DNA of 64,000 nt from CBDDBX01 sp965225955 (lineage in GTDB: Bacteria; Acidobacteriota; Aminicenantia; UBA2199): contig CBDDBX010000009.1 in the NCBI GenBank assembly GCA_965225955.1, positions 62,001 to 126,000 on the forward strand. Direction: 5' to 3'. How positions within the stretch are numbered: the stretch's first letter is position 1; every line of letters starts with the position of its first letter. This document shows, piece by piece, positions 35,960 through 45,057 of the stretch. A program made the position numbers and the translations under genes. The notes beneath the pieces were generated by a model that did not search any database, was not told the origin of the DNA, and saw nothing but the letters and a program-made list of their open reading frames with translations.

Positions 35960-36148
35960 TATGAATCCTCCATTAATTTTTGAAATAACTCCTTTTTTAT
36001 AGTACAGATTCACTTTTTTTTCAAAGGCATTTGTTTGTGGATGAATCCGGTACACAGTCCGTTTATATTCAAAAAGTTGAATTTGTAGGGTATGAAGAGA
36101 AAAGGTAACTGTTTTGGTTAAAATTTGTGTACATAATTTTTCTTTCGT

Positions 36149-36178
36149 TTGACAAAATTATGACAAAACACGCATACT
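36149..36178 (+). promoter_or_regulatory. Promoter of the cytochrome operon
   Basis: TTGACA (36149-36154), 18 nt and CATACT (36173-36178) lie 15 nt upstream of the NrfH-like start. Confidence 0.5.
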
Positions 36179-36193
36179 TATAACAGGACAACC

Positions 36194-36745
36194 ATGAACT
36201 TGTTGAAAAAAATTTTCAGGAACAGGTATGTTACTTACGGGTTTATCTTTGGTGCGGTATTTGCTTTTGGAGTTGCTTATGCAATAAGCTCTGCAGTAAA
36301 GCATACCGGTGATGATAAGTTCTGCGGAACCTGCCATATAATGGATTTTGCTATTAATGCATATCATCAGGACGTGCATGGGGGAAACAATAAAAACGGA
36401 TTCAAGGCAGAGTGTACTGACTGTCATCTTCCTCATGACACAATAGTCAATTTTATTCTTACAAAAGGGTATAAAGGGCTTCATGATCCTATCTCCCAGT
36501 TGATAAATGATGAAGAAAAACTGGATTGGGTAGGGATTCTGAAGGACCGGGAGAAGTTTACCTACTCTTCAGGTTGCCTGAAGTGCCACGATCTTGATGC
36601 AATAAAAATGGAAATTCCCAAAGCCTGGCAGGCTCACAGGGATTTTAAGCAGGGTAAGGTTAAAAGCTGTATTGAGTGCCATAAACATGTCGGTCATAAA
36701 GATATTCTGGTTCATATAAAAAAACGTTTTGGAGGTGACAGGTGA
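36194..36745 (+). CDS. NrfH/NapC-type tetraheme quinol dehydrogenase
   Basis: 183 residues. One N-terminal membrane anchor (~14-33) is followed by four CxxCH heme sites: CGTCH, CTDCH, CLKCH and CIECH. This family takes electrons from the quinol pool and passes them to a periplasmic multiheme reductase, here encoded 4 nt overlapping downstream. Heme attachment would need the ResB/CcsA system at 46.9-49.8 kb. Confidence 0.92.
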   Translation: MNLLKKIFRNRYVTYGFIFGAVFAFGVAYAISSAVKHTGDDKFCGTCHIMDFAINAYHQDVHGGNNKNGFKAECTDCHLPHDTIVNFILTKGYKGLHDPISQLINDEEKLDWVGILKDREKFTYSSGCLKCHDLDAIKMEIPKAWQAHRDFKQGKVKSCIECHKHVGHKDILVHIKKRFGGDR

Positions 36746-38046
36746 GAAGACTGAAATTAATATTTATCACCGCTGCGGTGATATTCAGTTTCACAGCACT
36801 ATGGGCTTCTGTTAAAGGAGTTAAAGAGCTGAAGGTTAACCGGGGGTTAACAAAAGAGGCGGCAAAATGTATAGAGTGCCACTCAACTAAACAGCCGGGA
36901 ATAGTTGCTGACTGGAAACAGAGCAGACATGGTCATGTAGGAGTTTCCTGCATAGATTGTCATAAGGTGGAGAAGGGTTCAAAGATGGCATCCCAGTTTT
37001 GTGAGGGGGTCAAAGGAACAGATACTTATCTCTCCTCTCTTGTTACTCCTGAAACCTGTGCCAAGTGCCACGCTCTTGAAGTTAAGCAGTTTAAAGCCAG
37101 TGGCCATTACAGAGCCAGGAAACAGTATGTAAATAAGAAAAATCTTAACGATCTTATTGCAGTTCACGAAGGGCAGAATATGCCGGAATTTGCAACTGCA
37201 GCAGAAGAGACTGGTTGCATGCAGTGTCATGGTTCTATTATTAAACTTGACAAGAATAATCGCCCGATAAAATCCACCTGGCCTACAGCAGGTATTGGTA
37301 CAATGTATCCAAATGGTGATATTGGTAATTGTACCGTATGTCATACAAGACATACTTTCAGTATAGAAGAAGCAAGAAAACCTGATGCGTGCTCTTCATG
37401 CCATCTGGGACCTGATCATCCAAATATTGAGATATTTGAAAACAGTAAGCATGGTCATATTTATAAGACCCAGGGGCATAAATGGAACTACAGTAGTGCA
37501 CCGGATGCCTGGGAACCTGGAGATTACAGAGCTCCAACCTGTGCTGTTTGCCACATGAGTGGAATTGGTGATCTTAAAACCACTCACAATATTTCTGAAA
37601 GATTAAAATGGAATCTCTGGGCTAAAGAATCAAAGATACGTAATTCCAAAGACCCAATGAGTCCTCTTACAGGCAATGGAATTGAAGGTAGAAAAAAGAT
37701 GGAACGTGTGTGTAGTAATTGTCATTCAACTCAACACACTAAAGGATTCTTCTCAGCAGCAGATAAGCATATCCGTCTCTATAATGAGGGGTACTGGAAA
37801 CCTGCCAAAAAGATGCATGATGAGCTTAAGGCAAAGAACCTCCTTAAGAAAAACCCATGGGAAGATGAGTTCCAGAAAATCTTCTATCATCTGTGGCATC
37901 ACCAGGGAAGAAGAATGCGTCAGGGAGCTGCAATGGGAGCGCCTGATTACGCTCACTGGCATGGAGTCTTTGAATGTCAGCAGGATATTGCTGAGTTGAG
38001 ACTGATTCATGCAAAACGTTTAAAAACAGGTAAAATAGAGCATTAA
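36742..38046 (+). CDS. Octaheme hydroxylamine-oxidoreductase-family cytochrome c
   Basis: 434 residues from a GTG overlapping the NrfH-like stop. An N-terminal signal is followed by eight CxxCH sites: CIECH, CIDCH, CAKCH, CMQCH, CTVCH, CSSCH, CAVCH and CSNCH. The C-terminal helical part contains PDYAHWHGVFEC. The size, heme number and NrfH partner match the HAO-like octaheme proteins of epsilonproteobacteria, thought to reduce nitrite or hydroxylamine. Whether the Tyr that cross-links the catalytic heme in oxidising HAO is present needs an alignment. Confidence 0.85.
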   Translation: MRRLKLIFITAAVIFSFTALWASVKGVKELKVNRGLTKEAAKCIECHSTKQPGIVADWKQSRHGHVGVSCIDCHKVEKGSKMASQFCEGVKGTDTYLSSLVTPETCAKCHALEVKQFKASGHYRARKQYVNKKNLNDLIAVHEGQNMPEFATAAEETGCMQCHGSIIKLDKNNRPIKSTWPTAGIGTMYPNGDIGNCTVCHTRHTFSIEEARKPDACSSCHLGPDHPNIEIFENSKHGHIYKTQGHKWNYSSAPDAWEPGDYRAPTCAVCHMSGIGDLKTTHNISERLKWNLWAKESKIRNSKDPMSPLTGNGIEGRKKMERVCSNCHSTQHTKGFFSAADKHIRLYNEGYWKPAKKMHDELKAKNLLKKNPWEDEFQKIFYHLWHHQGRRMRQGAAMGAPDYAHWHGVFECQQDIAELRLIHAKRLKTGKIEH

Positions 38047-38057
38047 CAGAATATAAA

Positions 38058-38079
38058 CAGGAGCCGGTAACGGCTCCTG
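38058..38079 (+). terminator. Hairpin after the octaheme gene
   Basis: A 9-bp stem CAGGAGCCG/CGGCTCCTG with GTAA loop begins 12 nt past the stop. The tail AATGTTTGGG is not a clean U-tract. Confidence 0.6.
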
Positions 38080-38102
38080 AATGTTTGGGTAAGGGGTGAT
38101 TC

Positions 38103-38510
38103 ATAGTTGCTGACAAGGGAAAAACAGTTGTCTATGATGGATACTGCAATCTTTGTAGTGGCCTGATAAACATCATCTATCAGAAAGCAGTAACAAAAGG
38201 TATTGTTTTCGTTCCTTCCGATTCAGAAGAGGGACTGGCTATATTGAGCCGACATAAAATAACTACTGTAAATATAGAAATTATCTACATTTCTGACAAT
38301 AAAGTTCTCAGCGGAGCTGAAGCTGCGCTGCGTATAGCTGAAGATACTGGTGGTATACTGAAATTTTTTGCTGTTTTCAGGATATTTCCTTTAAAACTCA
38401 GAGAGTATATATATCGCTTTATTGCAGAGAGAAGATACCGGATTGCCGGAAAAAGAGATTCCTGTTATATGGTAGTAGATAAAAAAGAAAAGAGTAAAGA
38501 CAAAACTTAA
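38103..38510 (+). CDS. DCC-family thiol-disulfide oxidoreductase (DUF393), no standard start codon
   Basis: The DxxCxxC signature VYDGYCNLCSG is at codons 11-21 of the frame, followed by VFVPSDSEEG and a C-terminal RRYRIAGKRDSCY, so the gene is ~135 residues. Between the in-frame stop at 38094-38096 and the DCC motif there is no ATG, GTG or TTG; an ATA at 38103 lies 7 nt after AAGGGGTG. Either ATA is used, or the start has a sequence change. The first standard codon (TTG, 38244) is past the motif. Confidence 0.75.
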   Translation: MVADKGKTVVYDGYCNLCSGLINIIYQKAVTKGIVFVPSDSEEGLAILSRHKITTVNIEIIYISDNKVLSGAEAALRIAEDTGGILKFFAVFRIFPLKLREYIYRFIAERRYRIAGKRDSCYMVVDKKEKSKDKT

Positions 38511-38555
38511 TCTCCTTATGCTAAGATAGTGGCATATTTTGAAACAGGAGTAGTT

Positions 38556-39113
38556 ATGAAGAGGATTTGTCTTTTATTTATACTGATAGTATGTCTGGGG
38601 AATGTCATAAAATCTGAAGTACCTGCCGGAAGATTTGTTCTGGAAGGAAGTGTTGGTTATTTTCAGCCAGCCAGTAATACATTGAAAGATATCTACAGTA
38701 ACAGAATTTTTCTTGAATTTGCAGCTGAGTATGTAATTGATTCGAAGTTATCTGTATGGGGGAGTGCTGCATTATATAGCGGAAATGGTGAATTAACTTT
38801 TACAAAAGATAAAACGGAAATAAGTATTGTTCCTCTTATTGCAGGAATAAAATATAAGTTGCCTTTCATAGTTAAAGGGATGTATGTTGGTGCAGGAGCA
38901 GGTTTTTTCTCATTCAGGGAGAAGAATTTTCTGGGAACAGCTACATCTTTCAGTCCGGGAGTACAGGTCAAAGCTGGAGTAATGCTCCCCTTGTCAGGGG
39001 TTCTGGGACTGGATATTCAGGGACGATATGATTTTTGTACCACTGAGCCTGAAGATATAAAGGTGAAAGTTGGTGGCTTTAAAACATCAGCCGGACTATT
39101 TGTTCATCTATAG
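38556..39113 (+). CDS. Predicted outer-membrane beta-barrel protein
   Basis: 185 residues. A signal peptide (MKRICLLFILIVCLGNVIKS) is followed by alternating strands with glycine/aromatic turns (FVLEGSVGYFQP, SVWGSAALYSG, GMYVGAGAGFF) and ends in ...SAGLFVHL. It resembles small eight-stranded barrels. GGAG precedes the ATG at 38556; the frame opens earlier at 38529. It starts 45 nt after the DCC gene. Confidence 0.72.
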   Translation: MKRICLLFILIVCLGNVIKSEVPAGRFVLEGSVGYFQPASNTLKDIYSNRIFLEFAAEYVIDSKLSVWGSAALYSGNGELTFTKDKTEISIVPLIAGIKYKLPFIVKGMYVGAGAGFFSFREKNFLGTATSFSPGVQVKAGVMLPLSGVLGLDIQGRYDFCTTEPEDIKVKVGGFKTSAGLFVHL

Positions 39114-39122
39114 GAGAGGATA

Positions 39123-40691
39123 ATGAAAAAGAAGCTAATATTAACCGGATTAATTATTCTTACTATGACCCTGGGTTCTGTTGTAATGGCTGACGATTAC
39201 CTTAAAAAGGTAAAGCCTTTAAAGTGGATGGGGGAAAAATCTCCTGATACTTATGATCAGTATAAAAAAAGAAAAAGAATCATGCCTTTTTATATAGAAT
39301 CGGTTCCCATTGAAGCGAAAGGGAAGAAGGATTCTATGGGAAAGATAATTGTTATGGTTCAGAAAGAACTTTATGGGGAACTTTCTGAATATATCAGCAG
39401 GTATCTGGGGCATATTGTTTCGGGGGGCTACAGCTCTGAATTGTATCTGGTACAGGGGGGAGTTGCTGAAGATCTTAAAAAATTCCTGATAGATTCCGGG
39501 AGCTCTCTCAGAGGATGCGTTATGATTGGTGAGTTTCCAATAGCGTGGTATGAAGTGGAAAATGATTATGATGAACATGGAAAGGCAGAATTTCCCTGTG
39601 ATCTTTTTTTTATGGATCTGGATGGTAACTGGAAAGATAGCGATAATAACGGTCGCTATGATGAACACAGCAATGGTGCAGGTAATATGCTGCCTGAGAT
39701 TTTTATTGCACGTATTGATACTACAGGAATGGCTGGAAATGAGGTTAGCTTACTGAAAAACTTCTTTGATAAAAACCATAAATTCTGGAAAGGAGATGTA
39801 AGTTTCAGTAACAGAGGACTCACTTATACTGATGATGACTGGGTGGATTTTACTGATATAACCGGAGGCATTGTAAGTCTTTATCCTGATACAGCAGATA
39901 GGATAAAAGCTCCCTCTACTCACAGGGATGACTATTATAACAGGCGCCTTGATAATCCGGTGTATTACCTTACCCAGCTGGCATGCCATTCCGGTCCGGA
40001 AACTCACTATTTTGAGAGAGGAGGGACACTGGGATACGAAAGTGTCGTAAATTCATCTCCAGGTGCTCTTGTTTACAATCTGTTCTGCTGTAGTGCTTTA
40101 AGATATAGTAATGGTAAATGTCTTGGAAAGGCATATCTATATAATGAAGGAAAAGGGCTTGCAGTGGTTGGAAGTACCAAAACAGGCAGTATGCTGAAGT
40201 TCAGATACTTTTATGAAAAACTTGGAAAAGGTGATTCCGTTGGAGCAGCCTTTCTGCACTGGTTCAGAAGTATAGGGGACTATGATATATGGGATGTTTA
40301 CTGGCATTACGGCATGACAATTCTTGGAGATCCTATGGTATTTCCTGATAGAAAGCCTGACATGTCATCCAGTGGAGTTAAAGCTCCTGCTGAATTTAAA
40401 GGCAGAAGAGTTCTTAACAGATCTCTGGCTATTAAAGAGTATATTAATATACTTGAGTGGAAGAAGCCTGTGGAAATGGATGAATCAGAGATAGAAGGTT
40501 TTACAATCTGGTTTACTGTAAACAATGAAGAGAAGTTGATAAAACTTATCGACACAGAGGCTTCTGCTACAGGTTATATGCATAGAAAAACAGAAGGTAA
40601 TAATATTTATCACTACTATATAAAGACCAGAGATAAGCAAGGTAATGAGAGTATTTCAGCAGAGGTAACCCTGCAGGAATATGTAGATTAG
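39123..40691 (+). CDS. Secreted C25-like (gingipain-type) cysteine peptidase
   Basis: 522 residues with a signal peptide ending near VMADD. IIVMVQKELYG, GCVMIGEFPIAWYE, a calcium-like DLDGNWKDSDNNGRYDE loop, LPEIFIARID, LACHSGPETHYF and YNLFCCSALRYS follow the order of the C25 caspase-like fold; the H in LACHS and a C in FCCS are the likely catalytic pair, and TILGDPMVFP ends the domain. The last ~110 residues look like a beta domain. 9 nt after the barrel gene. Relation to gingipains is inferred from motif order. Confidence 0.72.
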   Translation: MKKKLILTGLIILTMTLGSVVMADDYLKKVKPLKWMGEKSPDTYDQYKKRKRIMPFYIESVPIEAKGKKDSMGKIIVMVQKELYGELSEYISRYLGHIVSGGYSSELYLVQGGVAEDLKKFLIDSGSSLRGCVMIGEFPIAWYEVENDYDEHGKAEFPCDLFFMDLDGNWKDSDNNGRYDEHSNGAGNMLPEIFIARIDTTGMAGNEVSLLKNFFDKNHKFWKGDVSFSNRGLTYTDDDWVDFTDITGGIVSLYPDTADRIKAPSTHRDDYYNRRLDNPVYYLTQLACHSGPETHYFERGGTLGYESVVNSSPGALVYNLFCCSALRYSNGKCLGKAYLYNEGKGLAVVGSTKTGSMLKFRYFYEKLGKGDSVGAAFLHWFRSIGDYDIWDVYWHYGMTILGDPMVFPDRKPDMSSSGVKAPAEFKGRRVLNRSLAIKEYINILEWKKPVEMDESEIEGFTIWFTVNNEEKLIKLIDTEASATGYMHRKTEGNNIYHYYIKTRDKQGNESISAEVTLQEYVD

Positions 40692-40712
40692 CATTTTTCT
40701 GTTTTTTTTTGT

Positions 40713-40741
40713 GGAACTATTTCTACTGAAAATCAGTATAT
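40713..40741 (+). promoter_or_regulatory. Regulatory site of PadR-permease module 2
   Basis: GGAACTATTT (40713-40722), shared with module 3, is followed by a perfect inverted repeat TACTGA-AAA-TCAGTA (40724-40738), then TATATATG before the ribosome site. It may be an ECF-like -35 plus a PadR operator. Confidence 0.5.
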
Positions 40742-40757
40742 ATGATTGGAGGTTTAA

Positions 40758-41093
40758 ATGGTACAAGTACTTACACTTTCTGAATCGATAATACTACTGA
40801 CTATTCATAAGTTACAGCAAGAGGCTTATGGAGTAAAAATCAGACGATCAATAGAAGAAAATACAGGAATAGAATACTCTTACGGAGCTCTCTACAGCTC
40901 TCTGGAGCAGCTTACCAGGAAAGGGTATGCTGATAAAAAGGACGGAGATCCTACACCTGAGCGCGGAGGTCGCAGGAAATCCTTTTATACAGTTACTTCT
41001 GATGGCATAAAAGCTCTTGAAGCAGCCAGAGAGCTCAACAAAACAATCTGGAAAGATTTCTCATCTGTCAGAGCTGAAGGAGAGGAAGCATGA
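40758..41093 (+). CDS. PadR family transcriptional regulator (module 2)
   Basis: 111 residues. LQQEAYGVKIRRSIEENTGIEYSYGALYSSLEQLTRKGY and a wing GGRRKSFYTVT are typical of PadR. TTGGAGG precedes the ATG. Its stop overlaps the permease start by 4 nt (ATGA). It is closer to the module 3 regulator than to module 1. Confidence 0.92.
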   Translation: MVQVLTLSESIILLTIHKLQQEAYGVKIRRSIEENTGIEYSYGALYSSLEQLTRKGYADKKDGDPTPERGGRRKSFYTVTSDGIKALEAARELNKTIWKDFSSVRAEGEEA

Positions 41094-43648
41094 AGAACTT
41101 TTTTATTAAATTCCTTTCAAAAGAGAGCTTTGATGATCTTGCGGGAGATATTGCTGAAGAGTATAACCTTGTAAAAAAGGAGAGAGGAGCTGTACAGGGA
41201 ATAGTGTGGCTTATGAAACAGCTTTTTACTACTTTAATTTCTCTTCTGAAATCAGAGGCAGGATGGCGATCAGGGCTTTTCAGGAGTTTTCTGAAATCAG
41301 CTTTCAGAACTCTTCTGAGACAGAAAGCATACTCTTTTGTAAATATAACAGGCCTTGCACTTGGTATATGTGCTGTTATTCTGATTATGGTCTATATTGG
41401 CTATGAATACAGTTATGAAAATATTCATGAAAAGAGAGAGTCAATCTACAGAATATGTATAAAAACATATAAAGGTGAGAGGCATATGGGGGATTCAACT
41501 TACTATCCTCCTCCCCTTGGAGAAGAGATGACACGGGTTGCTCCTGAAGTGAAGGATTTTGCAACTATGAGTGGAGAGAAGAAGAGGCATGTGGTTGTTG
41601 GTAAGAGGGGATTCATGGTTGATGGGATCAGATATACAACTTCGGGTATTCTAAGAGTTTTCTCTTTTGGTCTCAAAAATGGAGTTTATCCGGTTGATTT
41701 TGATAAACCCTTTAAGGTGATTCTAACCAGAAGCCTTGAAAAAAGATTGTTTGGAGATGAAACTTCTATTGGTAAATTAATAGGTATAAATGGAACGGGT
41801 AACTATCAGGTTGTATCTGTAATAGATGACCCTCCCGGGAATTCTCACCTTAAATTTGAGATGCTGGTCTCCTTTTCATCACTGGCAAAAGATAGAAACA
41901 TCTATATACATAAGAATCCCGCCTCTTATCTTGGCTGGAATGGGGGACACCAGTATGTGTCTTACCTGCAGCTGCGAAAAGGTAGTTCTGCAGAAGCTGT
42001 TCAGAAGAGAGCACAGAGTATTGCAGATGATAAGGTAAACAGATCAAGTGGCCCCTGGTATATTAAACCTGTGCTGCAGAAACTTGGGGATATTCACCTT
42101 CATCATACATCGCCGGTGATTATGAGAAATATTAAGATATTCTCTCTGATTGCTGTTTTCATACTCCTGATAGCCTGTATAAATTTTGTTAATATGAGTA
42201 CTGTCGGTGCTGTTAAAAGAGCAAAAGAGATTGGTGTGAGAAAAGTAATGGGAGCAGAGCGGCAGGGACTTATTAAACAGTTTCTTACAGAATCTTCAGT
42301 TCTGAGTAGTGCTGGATTTGCCGGAGGATTTATACTGGCATCTCTTGTAGGAGGGAGATTTTTCAGTCTCCTGGGAAGAGAACTGGATTTCTGGGGAGCA
42401 GTGCAGGTGCAGTATTTTGTACCAGGCATTCTGCTGGCTCTTACTGTAGGAGTTCTGGCAGGGTTATATCCTGCGTTTTATCTGTCTTCATGCAGTATAG
42501 ATGGTAACTTTAAGAAAGGAGCCAGAAAGGGGAAGTTCTTCAGAAACGGGCTTGTGATACTTCAGTTTGCCATATCTATCGTTTTGATTGCAGCCACAAT
42601 ACTTGTAAACGGACAGATAAAGTTTATGAAAAACAGAGATCTGGGGTTTCAGAAGGAAAATATGCTCTATCTTCCTTTGTCCAGCAGAAACGCAGCTGTG
42701 AAATCCCATATAATAAAGAAGAAGATAATGGAAATTCCTGGCATAAAAGCCGTTGGTGGAGTTTCACAGCTACCTGGTAAAGGTTTTACAATGAATGGCT
42801 ACCGGCCTCAGGGAAAAGATGAGTTTATGATGATAAATGTTGTGGATGTAGACTCAGATTTCTTCAGACTTTTTGGGATAACTGTTAAAGATGGAAGAGG
42901 ATTTCTGCCTGATAATAGTGGGGACATGAACAGGTATGTTGTTAATGAAAAGTTTGCCGATGTAATGGGATGGAGCAGAGCCACGGGAAAGAGAGTGGAG
43001 AGAAACGGTATCCATGAAATTATCGGAGTTGTTAAGGATTTCAGTTTTGATAAAGGATATAAGGATATTGCTCCGCTTATTATTACAGCCAGACCATGGG
43101 ATGGTAAATTTAACTATCTTGTTTTTCGGACATCCGGGAATATAGATGGTGCTGAGTTACTTAACAGAGTTGAAGCGGTGTGGAGAGATACAGCTCCGCT
43201 TACTCCTTTTGAGCCTGGGTTTCTGGAAGATGATATCGATAATCTTTATAGAAGTGAGGAGCGCTTTGAAGGCCTCTTTTTCTGGTTTTCCTGTATTGCA
43301 TTGGGGATAGCTTTACTGGGAGTAATAAGTCTGGCTTCCTATTCTGTAGAACAGAGGCTCAGGGAAATTGGTGTCAGGAAGGTTCTTGGAGCTTCCGGTA
43401 TGTCAATATTCGGAATGTTTTCCCTGGAGTTTGTGATACTTATTACTGTAGGTAATGTTCTGGCCCTTCCAATTGTATGGTATTGGGGGAACCTGTGGCT
43501 TGAAAATTTTGTGCACAGAATATCAGTTACTCCGGATATTTTTCTTCTCTCCCTTTTTATAAGTGTATTTATGGGAGTTCTGGTAGTATCTTTTCAGATA
43601 ATAAGAGGTGTAAATTCCAACCCTGTAGAAGTGTTGAAATGTGATTAA
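41090..43648 (+). CDS. MacB/FtsX-type ABC permease with prefix domain 2 (module 2)
   Basis: 852 residues. A short N-terminal prefix with ESFDDLAGDIAEEYNLV matches the permease prefix domain 2 pattern (LxGDxxEEY), then two MacB_PCD/FtsX units in tandem, with KEIGVRKVMGA after the first and REIGVRKVLGA before the last helices. No ATPase gene is nearby. Probably involved in export of lipids, antimicrobials or peptides, as for ADOP proteins, but the substrate and ATPase are unknown. Confidence 0.88.
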   Translation: MKNFFIKFLSKESFDDLAGDIAEEYNLVKKERGAVQGIVWLMKQLFTTLISLLKSEAGWRSGLFRSFLKSAFRTLLRQKAYSFVNITGLALGICAVILIMVYIGYEYSYENIHEKRESIYRICIKTYKGERHMGDSTYYPPPLGEEMTRVAPEVKDFATMSGEKKRHVVVGKRGFMVDGIRYTTSGILRVFSFGLKNGVYPVDFDKPFKVILTRSLEKRLFGDETSIGKLIGINGTGNYQVVSVIDDPPGNSHLKFEMLVSFSSLAKDRNIYIHKNPASYLGWNGGHQYVSYLQLRKGSSAEAVQKRAQSIADDKVNRSSGPWYIKPVLQKLGDIHLHHTSPVIMRNIKIFSLIAVFILLIACINFVNMSTVGAVKRAKEIGVRKVMGAERQGLIKQFLTESSVLSSAGFAGGFILASLVGGRFFSLLGRELDFWGAVQVQYFVPGILLALTVGVLAGLYPAFYLSSCSIDGNFKKGARKGKFFRNGLVILQFAISIVLIAATILVNGQIKFMKNRDLGFQKENMLYLPLSSRNAAVKSHIIKKKIMEIPGIKAVGGVSQLPGKGFTMNGYRPQGKDEFMMINVVDVDSDFFRLFGITVKDGRGFLPDNSGDMNRYVVNEKFADVMGWSRATGKRVERNGIHEIIGVVKDFSFDKGYKDIAPLIITARPWDGKFNYLVFRTSGNIDGAELLNRVEAVWRDTAPLTPFEPGFLEDDIDNLYRSEERFEGLFFWFSCIALGIALLGVISLASYSVEQRLREIGVRKVLGASGMSIFGMFSLEFVILITVGNVLALPIVWYWGNLWLENFVHRISVTPDIFLLSLFISVFMGVLVVSFQIIRGVNSNPVEVLKCD

Positions 43649-44084
43649 GGGAACTTTTTTTTGTCTGAAGTATTTTTTTTCATATATACAGTTGATTTTT
43701 GCCTTGAGATGTGTGATATATTAGAAATGACTTGCGATTATTTAATTGTAGGTGATGTGTATTTTTTCTGATATATACGCTTAAAGTTCTTTGAAATTTC
43801 TGAATATGCCGGATCTGCACTGTTTTACGTAGCCAATACAGACTGTTTTTAAATTAAGTTTGAAGTAGAATGAATTTTTGATTCGTTATTTTGAATTTGG
43901 CTGAAGTTTCTGTGTTTAAACAAAAAATTGAAGTTGTATTTTATGTTTTTGAATTATGTAAATTTTATTTTGCATGAGTTTAGTTTTAATTCTTTGTCTG
44001 ATTGTGTTATCATGTTATGTTTGCTGGAAGTTAAGTTTTGCATAGTTTGAGATGAGTTAAAGAGGAAATGAATTTATTTTCTAT
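43649..44084. other. AT-rich noncoding stretch
   Basis: About 435 nt with no supportable gene on either strand, strongly T-rich on the plus strand with many short stops. I see no clear repeat. It leads into the ECF-like promoter at 44085. Confidence 0.5.
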
Positions 44085-44241
44085 GGAACTTGCTTCATTC
44101 CGAATCGTATCAGGTATATTCAGTAACGATTTTAGATTATGTTTCTGAATAAGAAAATAGTAATGTGTGACCCGAAAGGGGAGCCTCTTTTTTAACAATT
44201 CCAACAGAAACGGGAACAGAGGGCAATCTGTTCCCGTTTTT
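44085..44241 (+). ncRNA. Candidate small RNA with ECF-like promoter and terminator
   Basis: GGAAC (44085-44089), 16 nt, CGTATC (44106-44111) fits ECF sigma promoters. About 100 nt later a perfect 12-bp stem AAACGGGAACAG/CTGTTCCCGTTT (44208-44219 with 44228-44239) ends in a T-run, a strong terminator. The ~127 nt between has no good ORF and contains CCCGAAAGGGG, another hairpin. The terminator lies 163 nt before the VOC gene, so an attenuated leader is the alternative. Confidence 0.45.
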
Positions 44242-44403
44242 GATTATCACTGAATATTCTTCAATAATATTCACAGTTTGTCTTTTAATATAGCCTGATA
44301 TAATCTTATTATCCGGTATTAATAGTATTTTTGAGTAGCCATTGCAAAATCCAGGGATATCCATATAAGGAAATTCCTGTATACTGTACTGAGGAGATTA
44401 ATA

Positions 44404-44790
44404 ATGAAAATTGGTCATGTAGCATTATGGGTTAAGGATCTGGAGAAAATCAGAAATTTCTATGTTAAGTATTTTAACTGCTCATGTAATGCTAAATATA
44501 TAAACAAGGAAAAAGGCTTCTCTTCATACTTCCTCTCTTTTAGTGAAGGCCCACGCATAGAAATAATGAACCGAACAGATATTACGGAAGAAATATTTAG
44601 TGAAGTAATGGGTTACACCCATATAGCAATCATTCTTGAAAACCGGAGTAAAGTGGATATATTTACAGATAAGCTGAAAGCAGAAGGTGTGAAAATTGTT
44701 TCCAGTCCCAGGGTAACAGGAGACGGATATTATGAGAGTGTTATTGCAGATCCGGAAGGCAATCTTATTGAACTGGTAAGCGGGACTTAG
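44404..44790 (+). CDS. VOC (glyoxalase/bleomycin-resistance) family protein
   Basis: 128 residues with two beta-alpha-beta-beta-beta modules: KIGHVALWVKDLEKIRNFYVKYF and YTHIAIILENRSKVDIFTDKL, ending in ESVIADPEGNLIELV. Possible metal ligands are H5, an E in RIEIM, H in YTHIA and the terminal E in LIEL, the glyoxalase I pattern. The substrate is unknown. CTGAGGAG precedes the ATG. Confidence 0.9.
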   Translation: MKIGHVALWVKDLEKIRNFYVKYFNCSCNAKYINKEKGFSSYFLSFSEGPRIEIMNRTDITEEIFSEVMGYTHIAIILENRSKVDIFTDKLKAEGVKIVSSPRVTGDGYYESVIADPEGNLIELVSGT

Positions 44791-45035
44791 TGATTCTGAT
44801 CTTTTCTACAATATTCAGGAAAATCTGCCGGATCTATACCCCGTAGATATAGAAGGTGCATCAGGCTGTTTTTGTAGATATTATGCAAAACCCCTCTTTC
44901 AGCCATTTTAATGGAGAAGTAATAACCGGAGAGATGAGTATCTTTAGTGGTTGACCAGGGTTTTTATATTTTCTGATAATATCTATATCTTCCTGGGGAT
45001 ATCGGAAAATCCACTACAGTTGATATGTTTATCAT
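44787..45035 (-). pseudogene. Short degraded or interrupted reading frame
   Basis: An ATG at 45035 has a very strong ribosome site (AAAGGAGGGG) 22 nt after the HD-GYP stop. The frame runs 23 codons (MINISTVVDFPISPG...), meets TAA, then continues open for 59 codons with protein-like composition (MHLLYLRGIDPADFPEYC near the end). It could be a gene broken by one nonsense change, or a genuine 23-residue peptide. No family is recognised. Confidence 0.35.
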
Positions 45036-45057
45036 TGAGCCCCTCCTTTTACATCTC

